Notes under the pieces: model-generated
Told to the model about the DNA's origin: nothing
Databases searched by the model: none
Seen by the model: the letters and a program-made list of their open reading frames with translations, nothing else
Position numbers and translations under genes: made by a program
Shown here: positions 1 to 9,029 of the stretch, piece by piece
Position numbering within the stretch: the stretch's first letter is position 1
Layout of the letters: every line of letters starts with the position of its first letter
From: Methylobacterium brachiatum
GTDB taxonomy: Bacteria > Pseudomonadota > Alphaproteobacteria > Rhizobiales > Beijerinckiaceae
Direction: 5' to 3'
Length of the DNA stretch: 64,000 nucleotides
NCBI RefSeq assembly: GCF_020523825.1
Contig: NZ_JAJALK010000011.1
Coordinates: 156,288 to 220,287 of the forward strand

Positions 1-382
1 CCTTGTGCGACTGCTTCGTCACCTTGAGATAGTCGTCGTAGAAGCCGATCGCCCCGAAGCCGAGGGTCACGGTCAGGGTCACCCACACGTAGTGATTGCG
101 CGGATTGGCCCAGAGCAGGATCGCCACGACGGCGCCCGCCAGGATCATCAGGCCGCCCATGGTCGGCGTGCCCCGCTTGGTCAGCAGATGGGTCTGCGGC
201 CCGTCCTCGCGGATCGGCTGGCCCTTGCCCTGGCGCAGGCGCAGCAGGGAGATGATCCACGGCCCGAACCAGAACACGAACAGGCCCGCCGTGAACAGCG
301 CGCCGCCGGTGCGGAAGGTGATGTAGCGGAAGACGTTGAACGGCGTGAACGTGCCGCTCAGTTCCGAGAGAAGGTACAGCAT
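1..382 (-). CDS. mraY: phospho-N-acetylmuramoyl-pentapeptide transferase, N-terminal part (cut by window edge)
   Basis: MraY transfers phospho-MurNAc-pentapeptide to undecaprenyl phosphate at the inner membrane, making lipid I. The ATG at 380-382 opens a protein starting MLYLLSELSGTF. It continues through a membrane segment, the GTPTMGG motif and FGAIGFYDDYLK, whose paired aspartates are the family's metal/catalytic signature. About 127 residues are inside the window and the rest lies beyond base 1. The gene sits about 90 bases downstream of murF in the same direction, the usual order of the division and cell wall cluster. Assignment is secure; only the C-terminal two thirds are unseen. Confidence 0.96.
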   Translation of the reverse strand, partial: MLYLLSELSGTFTPFNVFRYITFRTGGALFTAGLFVFWFGPWIISLLRLRQGKGQPIREDGPQTHLLTKRGTPTMGGLMILAGAVVAILLWANPRNHYVWVTLTVTLGFGAIGFYDDYLKVTKQSHK

Positions 383-472
383 CCGGGCGCTCGGCCCCTT
401 TTGTTCAGGCGCGGGTTTCGGGGGGCGGCACCGATCGTCGCGAACGCTCGGGCGTGCCGATCATCGGGTGGG

Positions 473-1924
473 TCACGGCGCGGCGGCGAGACCGCGCCGG
501 GCCGGGTCGACCGCGTAGCGGGCTTTCAGGACCTCGACAATCCGCCCCATGCGGCTGCCGTTCGATCCCTTGACCATCACGGCGTCGCCGGAGCGGAGGT
601 TGCGGGTCAGCGGCTCGATCAGGTCGGCGGCGGTGTCGGCGACGCCGCCGCGGCGGCTCACCGGCAACGCCTCGAACAGGTTGCGCATCAGCGGACCGGA
701 GGCGAAGACCAGATCGATCCGGGCGGCCTCGATCGCCTCGGCGAGGCCGCGATGCAGGTCGGGCGAGGCCGCGCCGAGTTCCAGCATGTCGCCCAGCACC
801 GCGATGCGGCGACCGCGCGGCCCGGTCTCGATGCCGGCGAGCGTGGCGATCGCGGCCCGGACCGAGGCCGGGTTGGCGTTGTAGCTCTCGTCGACCAGGT
901 AGGCGGTGCCGCCGTCGATCTCGAGGGCGGTGCGCTCGCCGCGCCCGACCGGCGGGGCCAGCCCGGCGAGCGACAGGGCCGCCTCGGCGAGGTCGGCGCC
1001 GAGCGCGTGGATGACCGCCATCACGCCGAGGGAGTTCAGCGCCGTGTGCCGTCCGGCGGTGCCGAGCTTGTAGGTGACCGGCTGGCCCATCACGACGGCG
1101 TCGACCACCGACAGGTCGGGGCGGAGCACGATCGTCTGGGCGCGCACATCCGCCTCCGGATGCTCGCCGAAGCTCACCACCCGGCCGGCGCGCGACGCCC
1201 GCGCATGGGCGAGCAGCCGCTCGAACGTCGCGGTGTCGCGGTTGATGATCGCCACGCCCCCGGGCTCGAGCCCGGAAAAGATCTCGCCCTTGGCGTCCGC
1301 GATCGCCGAGACCGAGGCGAAATGCTCGATATGGACCGGCTCCACCGTGGTGATCAGCGCGATGTCGGGCCGGACCTGGGCGGTCAGCGGCACGATCTCG
1401 GCCGGGTGGTTCATGCCGATCTCGAACACGCCGTAGCGGGTGGTGCGCGGCATCCGGGCGAGCGTCAGGGGCACGCCCCAATGGTTGTTGTAGGAGGCCG
1501 CCGAGGCGTGGGTCTCGCCCTGCCCGGCCAGCACGTGGCGCAGGGCCTCCTTGGTCCCGGTCTTGCCGACGGAGCCGGTCACCGCCACCACCTGGGCATC
1601 GGTGCGCGCCCGTGCGGCCTCGCCCAGGCGGGTCATCGCGGTCAGGACCGGGTCGGCGCCCGCATCCGGGACCGCCAGCACCGGGCCGTGGGCCGAGAGG
1701 TCGGCGGCGCGGGCCTCGCTGACCACCGCGGCGCCGGCTCCGCGCTTGAGCGCGTCGGCGACGAAGTCGTGGCCGTCCCGCGCCTCGCCCCGGATGGCGA
1801 AGAACAGGTCGCCGGGCTCCAGCGTGCGGGTGTCGATCGACGCGCCGCCGATCGGGCGGTCCTCGCCGATCAGCCGGCCGCCGGTGGCGGCTTCGAGGTC
1901 GTCTCGGGTCCAGAGTGCAGTCAT
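473..1924 (-). CDS. murF: UDP-N-acetylmuramoyl-tripeptide--D-alanyl-D-alanine ligase
   Basis: MurF adds D-Ala-D-Ala to the UDP-MurNAc-tripeptide in the cytoplasm. The Mur ligase P-loop is visible as GSVGKTGTKEA, followed by SYNNHWGVP, the central-domain EIGMNHPAEI and the C-terminal DESYNANPAS motif. From ATG 1924 the protein is 483 residues and its N-terminus (MTALWTRDDLEAATGG) aligns with the usual MurF start. An upstream in-frame ATG at 1957 overlaps the murE stop as TGATG and would add 11 residues, so the start is not certain. The gene lies between murE and mraY. Function is secure. Confidence 0.95.
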   Translation of the reverse strand: MTALWTRDDLEAATGGRLIGEDRPIGGASIDTRTLEPGDLFFAIRGEARDGHDFVADALKRGAGAAVVSEARAADLSAHGPVLAVPDAGADPVLTAMTRLGEAARARTDAQVVAVTGSVGKTGTKEALRHVLAGQGETHASAASYNNHWGVPLTLARMPRTTRYGVFEIGMNHPAEIVPLTAQVRPDIALITTVEPVHIEHFASVSAIADAKGEIFSGLEPGGVAIINRDTATFERLLAHARASRAGRVVSFGEHPEADVRAQTIVLRPDLSVVDAVVMGQPVTYKLGTAGRHTALNSLGVMAVIHALGADLAEAALSLAGLAPPVGRGERTALEIDGGTAYLVDESYNANPASVRAAIATLAGIETGPRGRRIAVLGDMLELGAASPDLHRGLAEAIEAARIDLVFASGPLMRNLFEALPVSRRGGVADTAADLIEPLTRNLRSGDAVMVKGSNGSRMGRIVEVLKARYAVDPARRGLAAAP

Positions 1925-1956
1925 GGTCAGCCCCCGTCCCCCATCCGGCCGCGCCA

Positions 1957-3417
1957 TCAGCGTGCGGCCTCGGCGATTGCGGCGCGCAGGACCTCGTGGT
2001 CCGAGAACGGCAGGGTCCGATCTCCCACGATCTGGCCGGTTTCATGGCCTTTGCCGGCCACGACCAGCACGTCGCCGGGTCCGAGGCGGCGCACCGCGTC
2101 GTGAATCGCCGCGGCGCGGTCGCCGATTTCCTCGGCCTTCGGAGCGGCTTCGCGGATCGCCCGGCGGATCGCCGACGGATCTTCGGAGCGCGGGTTGTCG
2201 TCGGTGACGATCACGACGTCGGCCAGCCGCGCGGCGATCGCCCCCATGATCGGCCGCTTGCCCCGGTCGCGGTCGCCGCCGCAGCCGAACACCACCATCA
2301 GGCGGCCGGACGCGAACGGCCGCAACGCGCCCAGCACGCTCTCCAGGGCCTCGGGCTTGTGCGCGTAATCGACCAGGCACAGGCCGCCACGCGCCTCGCC
2401 GACCCGCTCCATCCGGCCCGGCACGCCGGTGAGGTGGTCGAGGGCCGCGAACACGCCGTCCGGATCGGCGGCCCCCGCCGGGGTGGCGAGCACCAGGGCC
2501 GCCGCCACCAGGGCGTTCTCGATCTGGAACTCGCCGACCAGGGGCAGGCGCACCGTCCGGGTCGCGCCGTCATGCGCGAGCGTCACGGCCTGGGCGAAGC
2601 CCTCCGTCGTCGCCGAGACCAGGCGAATATGCCGGCCCCCGCGCCCGACCGTGCGCACCGGCCGCCCGGCGCCCTCGGACGCGGCGATCACCCGGTCGGC
2701 AAAGGCGCCGTCGGCGTTGACGATCGCCGGGCAGCCGTCCGGCAGAAGGTCGGTGAACAGGCGCAGCTTGGCCGTGAGGTACTCCTCGATGCTCGCGTGG
2801 TAGTCGAGGTGGTCCCGGCCGAGATTGGTGAAGCCCGCAGCCGTGAGCCGCACGCCGTCGAGGCGCCGCTGCTCGATCCCGTGCGAGGACGCCTCCATGG
2901 CGAGTTCCGTGACGCCCTCCCGGGCGAGACGCGCCAGGGTCTGGTGCAGCGTCACCGGGTCGGGGGTGGTGAGCGAGCCGTATTCCGCGCCGCGATTGGT
3001 GATGATCCCGACAGTGCCGAGGCTCGCGGCGTCGCGGCCGAGCCGGGCCAGGATCTGGCGGACGAAATCGGCGACCGAACTCTTTCCGGCCGTGCCGGTG
3101 ACCGCCACCACGGTCCCGGGCTGCGCGCCCGCGAGCCGTGCGGCGGCCAGCGCCAGCGCCCGGCGGGCATCCGGAACCGCGATCCACGCCACCGCCTCGG
3201 GCAGGTCGGCGGGACGATCCCCCTCCCCGGCCACCGCGACGGCGCCGCGTCCGGCGGCCTGGGCGGCGAACAGCCGGCCGTCGGCCTGCGTGCCCGGCAC
3301 GGCGACGAACACGCTGCCGGGCACGACCTTCCGGCTGTCGGCGGTCAGCGCCGACACCGTCAGGTCGGCGGCCGGGCCGGCAGCCTCCGGGAAGAGATCG
3401 GCGAGCCGGGCGCTCAT
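1957..3417 (-). CDS. murE: UDP-N-acetylmuramoyl-L-alanyl-D-glutamate--2,6-diaminopimelate ligase
   Basis: MurE attaches meso-diaminopimelate to UDP-MurNAc-L-Ala-D-Glu. The 486-residue protein shows the ATP-binding loop VTGTAGKSSVADF, the substrate motif YGSLTTPDP, the MEASSHGI motif and the late DDNPRSEDP signature. In that signature the DNPR arginine is the DAP-specificity mark, so DAP rather than lysine is the expected substrate. Its stop overlaps a possible upstream murF start by one base (TGATG). ftsI ends 10 bases upstream. Length is normal for the family. Confidence 0.97.
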   Translation of the reverse strand: MSARLADLFPEAAGPAADLTVSALTADSRKVVPGSVFVAVPGTQADGRLFAAQAAGRGAVAVAGEGDRPADLPEAVAWIAVPDARRALALAAARLAGAQPGTVVAVTGTAGKSSVADFVRQILARLGRDAASLGTVGIITNRGAEYGSLTTPDPVTLHQTLARLAREGVTELAMEASSHGIEQRRLDGVRLTAAGFTNLGRDHLDYHASIEEYLTAKLRLFTDLLPDGCPAIVNADGAFADRVIAASEGAGRPVRTVGRGGRHIRLVSATTEGFAQAVTLAHDGATRTVRLPLVGEFQIENALVAAALVLATPAGAADPDGVFAALDHLTGVPGRMERVGEARGGLCLVDYAHKPEALESVLGALRPFASGRLMVVFGCGGDRDRGKRPIMGAIAARLADVVIVTDDNPRSEDPSAIRRAIREAAPKAEEIGDRAAAIHDAVRRLGPGDVLVVAGKGHETGQIVGDRTLPFSDHEVLRAAIAEAAR

Positions 3418-3427
3418 CGCTGCACCA

Positions 3428-5323
3428 TCATGGGCCGCCCAGCTGGTTGACGTGGTAGGCGTTGAGCTTGACCATCTGGGGGAAGGGCCGCACCGGCGGC
3501 TCGAATTGCGGCGGCAGGCCGAGGATCGGGGCCACGCGCTCGATCACCTTGCCGGTCACCACGCCCGAGTTCCAGGCCGCGGTGGCGTAGCCGCCCGATT
3601 CCGGCAGGCCCTGCGGCTCGTCCATGATCGTGACGAACAGGTATTTCGGATCGTTCATCGGCGCCGCCGCCATGAAGGTGGTGAACAGGCGGTTGTGGAT
3701 GTAGCGGCCGCCGATCACCTTCTCGGCCGTGCCGGTCTTGCCGCCGACGAAGTAGTACGGGACCGACGCCTTCTTGGCCGAGCCCTCGGCGGCATTCAGG
3801 CGCATGATGTAGCGCATCGCCTCGGAGGTCAGGCCGGACAGGACGTGCGTGGCGCGCGCCTTGTCGTCGGGCGCGGCCTTGAGGAAGGTCGGGGTGATCA
3901 GGTCGCCGCCATTGGCGATCGCCGCCACCGCGGCCGCTGCCTGGATCGGCGCCACCGCGATGCCGTGGCCGAACGCGATGGTGATCGTGTTGATCTCGCT
4001 CCAGCGGGACGGGACGATCGGGGCCGCGCTCTCGGGCAGCTCGGTCCGCAGCCGGTCGAGCAGGCCCATCTTCTTCAGGAACGCCTTGTGGCCGGCGACG
4101 CCGACGCCGAGCGCCATCTTGGCCGAGCCGATGTTGGAGGAATGGGTGAACACCTCCGGCATGGTGATGACCCGGTTGGTGCCGTGATACTCGTGGATCT
4201 TCTGCCGGCCCCAGTTCAGCACGCCGCCGCGGGTGTCGAAGGTCGAGTTGACGTTGTACTTGCCGGAATCGAGCGCCATGGCGAGGGTCATCGCCTTGAA
4301 GGTCGAGCCCATCTCGTAGACGCCGACATTCATGCGGTTGATGCGGTCGGGCGACAGCGCGTCCTTCGGGTCGTTCGGGTCGAAGTCCGGCATCGAGACC
4401 AGGGCGATCACCTCGCCGGTCTTGACGTCGAGGATCATCGAGGCGCCGGCCTTGGCCTTGAAGTGGTCGATGCCCCAGGCCAGCTCGTCGCGCACCGCGA
4501 ACTGGGCGCGCAGGTCGATGGAGAGCTGCACCGGCTTGAGGTCGGCCTGCTTGCTGACCAGCCCGAAGCTGTTGAGCGCCTGGAGCCCGGTCGAATCGAT
4601 GTACTTCTCGATGCCGGCGATGCCGACGCCGTCGAGGTTGGTCGCGCCCAGGATGTGGGCGGCGGCGGTGCCGTTCGGATAGACCCGCTTGTGGTCGGGC
4701 AGGAAGCCGATGCCCGGGATGCCGAGCCGGTGGACCTCGGCCTGCTGCTTCGGGGTCAGCTCGCGCTTCACCCAAACGAAGCCGGCACCCTTCTTGTCCT
4801 TGCGGGAGGACAGTTTGGCGCGCAGCTCCGAGGCGTTGAGCTCCGGCAGCACCGCGGTGAGCAGCTCTACCGCCTCGTCCTTGTCGTAGATGTTGCCGGG
4901 CTCGGCGAAGACCGAGACGGTGCGGATGTCGGTGGCCAGGATCTCGCCGTTGCGGTCGACGATGTCGGGCCGGAACGCCGTCGAGGAGGCGGCCGCGACC
5001 CGGTGCTCCTGGCTGGGCGGATCGCCGAACACGGCCATCATCAGGAGCTTGGCCGAGATCGTCCCGAACACCATGACGAAGACCAGCCCGACCAGGGCGA
5101 CGCGCATATGCGAGCGCTCGATGGCGAGCCGGAACATGCTCCGCACGAACGCCTTGGCGCGGGCGGCGCGCAGGTCCGGCGTCAGGGCCCGGGCGGCGGC
5201 CTCGAGCGCGGCGGCCTCATGCTCGGACACGGCATAATGCGCCGCGTCGTGAGCCGGTGCGTCGTGCTCCGAGATCTGCACCTCGGCGGCCGCGTGTCTG
5301 ATCTGGTCGGCGTCTTCGGACAC
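3428..5323 (-). CDS. ftsI: septal peptidoglycan transpeptidase FtsI (PBP3)
   Basis: FtsI is the division-specific class B penicillin-binding protein that cross-links septal peptidoglycan. The 631-residue protein has a cytoplasmic N-terminus of about 70 residues, one membrane anchor at about 74-96 and a PBP dimerisation domain. The transpeptidase domain carries S340-T-F-K343, the S395-S-N397 motif and K529-T-G-T532. The cytoplasmic tail is longer than in enterobacteria and rich in Ala, His and Glu. The start is GTG at 5321-5323, six bases after the ftsL stop. It is co-transcribed with rsmH, ftsL, murE and murF. Confidence 0.96.
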   Translation of the reverse strand: MSEDADQIRHAAAEVQISEHDAPAHDAAHYAVSEHEAAALEAAARALTPDLRAARAKAFVRSMFRLAIERSHMRVALVGLVFVMVFGTISAKLLMMAVFGDPPSQEHRVAAASSTAFRPDIVDRNGEILATDIRTVSVFAEPGNIYDKDEAVELLTAVLPELNASELRAKLSSRKDKKGAGFVWVKRELTPKQQAEVHRLGIPGIGFLPDHKRVYPNGTAAAHILGATNLDGVGIAGIEKYIDSTGLQALNSFGLVSKQADLKPVQLSIDLRAQFAVRDELAWGIDHFKAKAGASMILDVKTGEVIALVSMPDFDPNDPKDALSPDRINRMNVGVYEMGSTFKAMTLAMALDSGKYNVNSTFDTRGGVLNWGRQKIHEYHGTNRVITMPEVFTHSSNIGSAKMALGVGVAGHKAFLKKMGLLDRLRTELPESAAPIVPSRWSEINTITIAFGHGIAVAPIQAAAAVAAIANGGDLITPTFLKAAPDDKARATHVLSGLTSEAMRYIMRLNAAEGSAKKASVPYYFVGGKTGTAEKVIGGRYIHNRLFTTFMAAAPMNDPKYLFVTIMDEPQGLPESGGYATAAWNSGVVTGKVIERVAPILGLPPQFEPPVRPFPQMVKLNAYHVNQLGGP

Positions 5324-5329
5324 GGGTGA

Positions 5330-5743
5330 TTACCTCGAAGCGGTATTCGGGGTGCGGGTCGTGGTGACGGTGCGGGTGATCGAGCCGGTGGTGCGCGGCT
5401 CGATGCTGCCCTTGTCCTTGGGCGTCGCGGTCGCGGCGAGCAGCCGGCCGATCTCGTCGCCGCGCTCCGGGCGGGCGGGCAGGTCCGACAGGCGGGCCAG
5501 GTGGCTGGTCCCGATCGGCTCCAGGGCGAGGTGCTTGTCCACCGCCGCCTGCAGCCGGTCCGGCCGGGTCAGGAGCTGCCACTCCGCGCGCAGCACCGCG
5601 ATCGCCTGCCGCTCCTTGTGGAGCGCCGTCTGCAGCTTGGAGACCTGACCGCCCTGGTAGAGCGTATCGTACTTGATCGAGTAGGCGTAGATCGCCGAGG
5701 CCACGAGGCCGGCGACCGCCAGGAGGTTCAGCAGGCGGATCAT
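5330..5743 (-). CDS. ftsL: FtsL-type cell division protein
   Basis: Small bitopic division protein of 137 residues. It has a membrane segment at about residues 3-22 (LLNLLAVAGLVASAIYAYSI) and then a periplasmic heptad-rich coiled coil (KLQTALHKERQAIAVLRAEW), as in FtsL, the FtsB/FtsQ partner that recruits FtsW and FtsI. Sequence conservation in this family is weak, so the call rests on topology and on position between rsmH and ftsI. The start ATG overlaps the rsmH stop (ATGA). The C-terminal tail is rich in Thr and Arg, with no recognisable domain. Confidence 0.88.
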   Translation of the reverse strand: MIRLLNLLAVAGLVASAIYAYSIKYDTLYQGGQVSKLQTALHKERQAIAVLRAEWQLLTRPDRLQAAVDKHLALEPIGTSHLARLSDLPARPERGDEIGRLLAATATPKDKGSIEPRTTGSITRTVTTTRTPNTASR

Positions 5744-6807
5744 CGGCGATGGCCCCCGCGGGCGGCTTCGGGCAGGCTGGCCAGCGCGTGGAGCGCGGCG
5801 AGCGGTTCGGGCGTCTCGGATTCGGTGCGTTCGGCGGCCCGGAGCTTGGCCGAGCGGGCGCGCGGGTTGCGCGCGGTCTCGGCCTCGCCCGGCAGGACCG
5901 GCCCCTTGGTGACGAGCCGGAAGCTCCGGATCGTCTCGGTCTGGCCGCCCGGCAGGTGGCGCGAGCCCTGGGCGGAGCGGCCGCTGCGGGCGGCGAAGAA
6001 CTGCTTGACGATCCGGTCTTCCAGCGAATGGAACGTCACCACGGCGAGCCGCCCGCCGGGCGCCAGGACCCGCTCGGCGGCGTGGAGCGCGCGCACCAGC
6101 TCGCCGAGCTCGTCGTTGACGGCGATCCGCAGGCCCTGGAAGGTCCGGGTCGCCGGGTGGATGTGGCTGCCGGGCTCGCTCCAGACCACGCTGGCCACGA
6201 GCTCGGCGAGCTGGGCGGTGGTCTCGATCCGGCCGCGGCGGCGGGCCTCGTGAATGGTCCGGGCCACGGCGCGCGAGCGCCGCTCCTCGCCGTAATGGTA
6301 GATGATGTCGGCGAGCACGGTCTCGTCGGCCTCGTTGACGATGTCGGCGGCGCTCGGGCCGTCATTGCCCATGCGCATGTCGAGGGGGCCGTCGTTGCGG
6401 AACGAGAAGCCGCGCTCCGGCGCGTCGAGCTGCATCGACGAGACGCCGATATCGAGCACGACCCGGTCGGCCTTGGCCTCGCCGGCCTCGCCGAGCAGCG
6501 CGTCGAGGTCGCCGAACCGGCCGGGCACGAGGCGCAGGCGCCCGCCCGCCTCGCCGACCAGGGTCTGGCCGTTCGCGATCGCCTGCGGGTCGCGGTCGAT
6601 GGCGATCACCTGCAGCGTCGGGTCGGCGGCCAGCAGCGCACGGGTGTAGCCGCCGGCCCCGAAGGTGCCGTCGACGGCCAGGCCGCCGTCGAGCTTGAGC
6701 GACTCGACGACCTCGTCGAGCAGCACCGGCACGTGGGGCTGGGTGGAGACCGGGCCATCGCAGCGCGCGGCGGCCGCGATCTCGGCCGGGGGGCGGCGCC
6801 GAATCAT
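5740..6807 (-). CDS. rsmH: 16S rRNA (cytosine-1402-N4)-methyltransferase
   Basis: RsmH (MraW) methylates C1402 of 16S rRNA using S-adenosylmethionine. The start at ATG 6805-6807 gives 355 residues. HVPVLLDEV opens the conserved core, VDGTFGAGGYT is the SAM-binding loop, and DIGVSSMQLD and FSFRNDGPLDMRM are family signatures. The reading frame is open much further upstream, but that part has no family similarity and lies in the non-coding interval before rnpB. It is the first gene of the cell-wall cluster here; no mraZ precedes it within the visible interval. Confidence 0.96.
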   Translation of the reverse strand: MIRRRPPAEIAAAARCDGPVSTQPHVPVLLDEVVESLKLDGGLAVDGTFGAGGYTRALLAADPTLQVIAIDRDPQAIANGQTLVGEAGGRLRLVPGRFGDLDALLGEAGEAKADRVVLDIGVSSMQLDAPERGFSFRNDGPLDMRMGNDGPSAADIVNEADETVLADIIYHYGEERRSRAVARTIHEARRRGRIETTAQLAELVASVVWSEPGSHIHPATRTFQGLRIAVNDELGELVRALHAAERVLAPGGRLAVVTFHSLEDRIVKQFFAARSGRSAQGSRHLPGGQTETIRSFRLVTKGPVLPGEAETARNPRARSAKLRAAERTESETPEPLAALHALASLPEAARGGHRR

Positions 6808-7211
6808 GCGCGCCTCGCCGGGCCGGCGCCGGGAAAATCGGTGTTTCGACGCGATCCGGGAATTCCGGCGCGGATGCGGCTCGTGCGTCTCATGGTGCCC
6901 TGTGCCGGGCCGCGCGAGCGCGGCGCGCGTGACGGGAACGGCACCGGATGCAGAGCGCGCGAAACGCCGCGCACGGACGGGACCTGCACCAGTGCAGGTT
7001 ACGCCCGGCGATCCGATACACGCCGTTGACGGGAGGATGCCGGGTATCATGGGCCTCGGAGGATCGTCAACGCGCGAGCCTGGCGCTGGCGAGCCGACCG
7101 ATCTGACCCCGGTACGGTTAACCGAAGGTTTTTGCCGCGCGCGAAATCCGCGCCTTGCGCCGCCCGGCAAAGCGCGGGCACGCGCGTCGCGGCGGGGTTC
7201 CGGGGGCAGTG
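6808..7211. promoter_or_regulatory. 404-base interval upstream of the rsmH operon; no gene seen
   Basis: No convincing coding region on either strand. The expected mraZ gene is absent. The interval should hold the promoter of the rsmH-ftsL-ftsI-mur operon (read leftwards) and the downstream end of rnpB. It contains an 18-base near-perfect palindrome at 6982-6999 and the palindrome CGGTTAACCG at 7115-7124, either of which could be a protein-binding site. That role is inference. Confidence 0.5.
6982..6999. repeat. short inverted repeat, candidate operator
   Basis: ACCTGCAC, two bases, GTGCAGGT: eight perfectly paired bases per arm around a two-base centre. It lies about 175 bases upstream of the rsmH start. 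It could be an operator or a small hairpin; no regulator can be named from the sequence. Confidence 0.45.
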
Positions 7212-7612
<401 letters not shown>

Positions 7613-7661
7613 GCAGGCAGATGGGCCCGCACCGCCGTCCGGGTCAAGGGCGCCGGGGTCT

Positions 7662-8102
7662 TTACCAGCTGCCGGTGTTCTCCATCGACGCCCACGGCTC
7701 CTGCGGCTCCTTGGCCGAGCCCTTCTGCAGGATCTCGATGGAGATCCCGTCCGGCGACTTCACGAAGGCCATGTAGCCGTCGCGGGGCGGACGGTTGATG
7801 GTCACGCCCTTGTCCTTGAGCTCGGCGCAGAAGGCGTAGATGTCGTCGACCTGATAGGCGAGGTGGCCGAAATTGCGCCCGCCCGTATAGGTCTCCGGGT
7901 CCCAGTTGTAGGTCAGTTCGAGCAGCGGCGACTTGGTCGCCTGCGCCCGCTCGACATCCCCGGGGGCGGCCAGGAAGACCAGGGTGAAGCGGCCCTTCTC
8001 GTTCTCGACCCGGCGGACCTCCTTCAGGCCGAACGCGTCGACGTAGAAGGCGAGCGCGCGATCGAGATCGGCCACCCGGACCATGGTGTGCAGGTATTCC
8101 AT
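7662..8102 (-). CDS. gloA: lactoylglutathione lyase (glyoxalase I)
   Basis: GloA isomerises the methylglyoxal-glutathione hemithioacetal to S-lactoylglutathione. The 146-residue protein is a VOC-fold metalloenzyme. The four metal ligands can be placed at H5 (MEYLHTM), E62 (LELTYN), H80 (FGHLAYQVDD) and E123 (GISIEILQ). ATG 8100-8102 is chosen; a TTG one codon upstream is possible but unlikely. It is read in the same direction as rnpB, 50 bases upstream of it, and is probably monocistronic. Confidence 0.93.
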   Translation of the reverse strand: MEYLHTMVRVADLDRALAFYVDAFGLKEVRRVENEKGRFTLVFLAAPGDVERAQATKSPLLELTYNWDPETYTGGRNFGHLAYQVDDIYAFCAELKDKGVTINRPPRDGYMAFVKSPDGISIEILQKGSAKEPQEPWASMENTGSW

Positions 8103-8232
8103 CAAGCGGCTATCCCTCTGTCGGAGCGAGGGCCGTCGCGACGCCCTCTGCGGAAACGGACATGGCCGGCGGGGCCGGTCGCTGTCCTAGCTAGAGCGCG
8201 CCTCCCCGGCCGAGTAGGCCGCGCTGTCCATG

Positions 8233-8985
8233 TCACGGCTTCCCGATGCCGATATCGGCCGCCACGTCCTGCAGCCGGTCCGGCGCCCGCTCCTTGCGCT
8301 CGCTGTAGCGGTCGACGAGATACCCGGCCCGCTCCCGGGTCAGCAGCGTGAACTTCATCAGCTCCTCGCAGACATCGACCACGCGCTCGTAGAGCGGCCC
8401 CGGCTTCATCCGGCCGGCCTCGTCGAATTCCTTGTAGGCCATCGGCACCGAGGATTGGTTAGGGATGGTGATCATCCGCATCCAGCGGCCGAGCAGGCGC
8501 AGGCTGTTGACCGCGTTGAAGCTCTGCGAGCCGCCCGAGACCTGCATCACCGCGAGCGTGCGCCCCTGCGTCGGGCGCACCGATCCCTCGCTGAGCGGCA
8601 GCCAGTCGATCTGGCTCTTCATCACGCCGGTGAGGTTGCCGTGCCGCTCCGGCGAGACCCAGACCTGCCCCTCCGACCAGAGCGAGAGCGCGCGCAACTC
8701 CTGCACCTTCGGGTGGTCGGCGGTGGAATCGTCGGGCAGCGGCAGGCCGTGCGCGTCGTAGATCCGGACCTCGCCGCCCATGGCTTCGAGGAGGCGGGCC
8801 GCCTCGTAGGCGAGGAAGCGGCTGAACGAGCGCGCCCGCAGCGAGCCGTAGAGGATCAGGAAGCGCGGCGCGTGCGCGAAGGGTTGCGCCACCGCGAGCT
8901 GACCGGAGCTCGGCACCGCGAAATGCGGCCGGCTCAGGTTCGGGATCCCGTCGGCGAAGGGCTGCGCAGGCTTGTTCACGGGCAC
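8233..8985 (-). CDS. arsH: arsenical resistance protein ArsH (NADPH-dependent FMN reductase family)
   Basis: ArsH is a flavodoxin-like FMN oxidoreductase reported to oxidise trivalent organoarsenicals. The 250-residue protein has the FMN phosphate loop ILYGSLRARSFSR, the DAHGLPLPDD segment, the family block SPERHGNLTGVMKSQIDWLP and the late GRTLAVMQVSGGSQSFN loop. GTG at 8983-8985 is used as the start; a second GTG two codons on is possible. It diverges from arsR, with the palindrome at 8998-9009 between them, so it probably answers to the same repressor. Confidence 0.93.
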   Translation of the reverse strand: MPVNKPAQPFADGIPNLSRPHFAVPSSGQLAVAQPFAHAPRFLILYGSLRARSFSRFLAYEAARLLEAMGGEVRIYDAHGLPLPDDSTADHPKVQELRALSLWSEGQVWVSPERHGNLTGVMKSQIDWLPLSEGSVRPTQGRTLAVMQVSGGSQSFNAVNSLRLLGRWMRMITIPNQSSVPMAYKEFDEAGRMKPGPLYERVVDVCEELMKFTLLTRERAGYLVDRYSERKERAPDRLQDVAADIGIGKP

Positions 8986-8997
8986 ACTTTCTTGTAT

Positions 8998-9009
8998 GAT
9001 CGTACGATC
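8998..9009. promoter_or_regulatory. candidate ArsR operator
   Basis: Perfect 12-base palindrome GATCGTACGATC in the 44-base gap between the divergent arsH and arsR starts. One more A/T pair follows after a mismatch on each side. It is placed so that one bound dimer could block both promoters. Role inferred from position and from the known palindromic nature of ArsR operators. Confidence 0.65.
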
Positions 9010-9029
9010 GTTTGAATGTTGAAACGAAA

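Noticed and set aside
5..2104. 699-codon plus-strand open frame at the window start
   Set aside because: Antisense to mraY, murF and murE, with shadow-type composition; the minus-strand genes carry all family motifs.
7130..7211. rho-independent terminator of rnpB
   Set aside because: GC-rich pairing exists, but on the minus strand it is followed by an A-run rather than a T-run.
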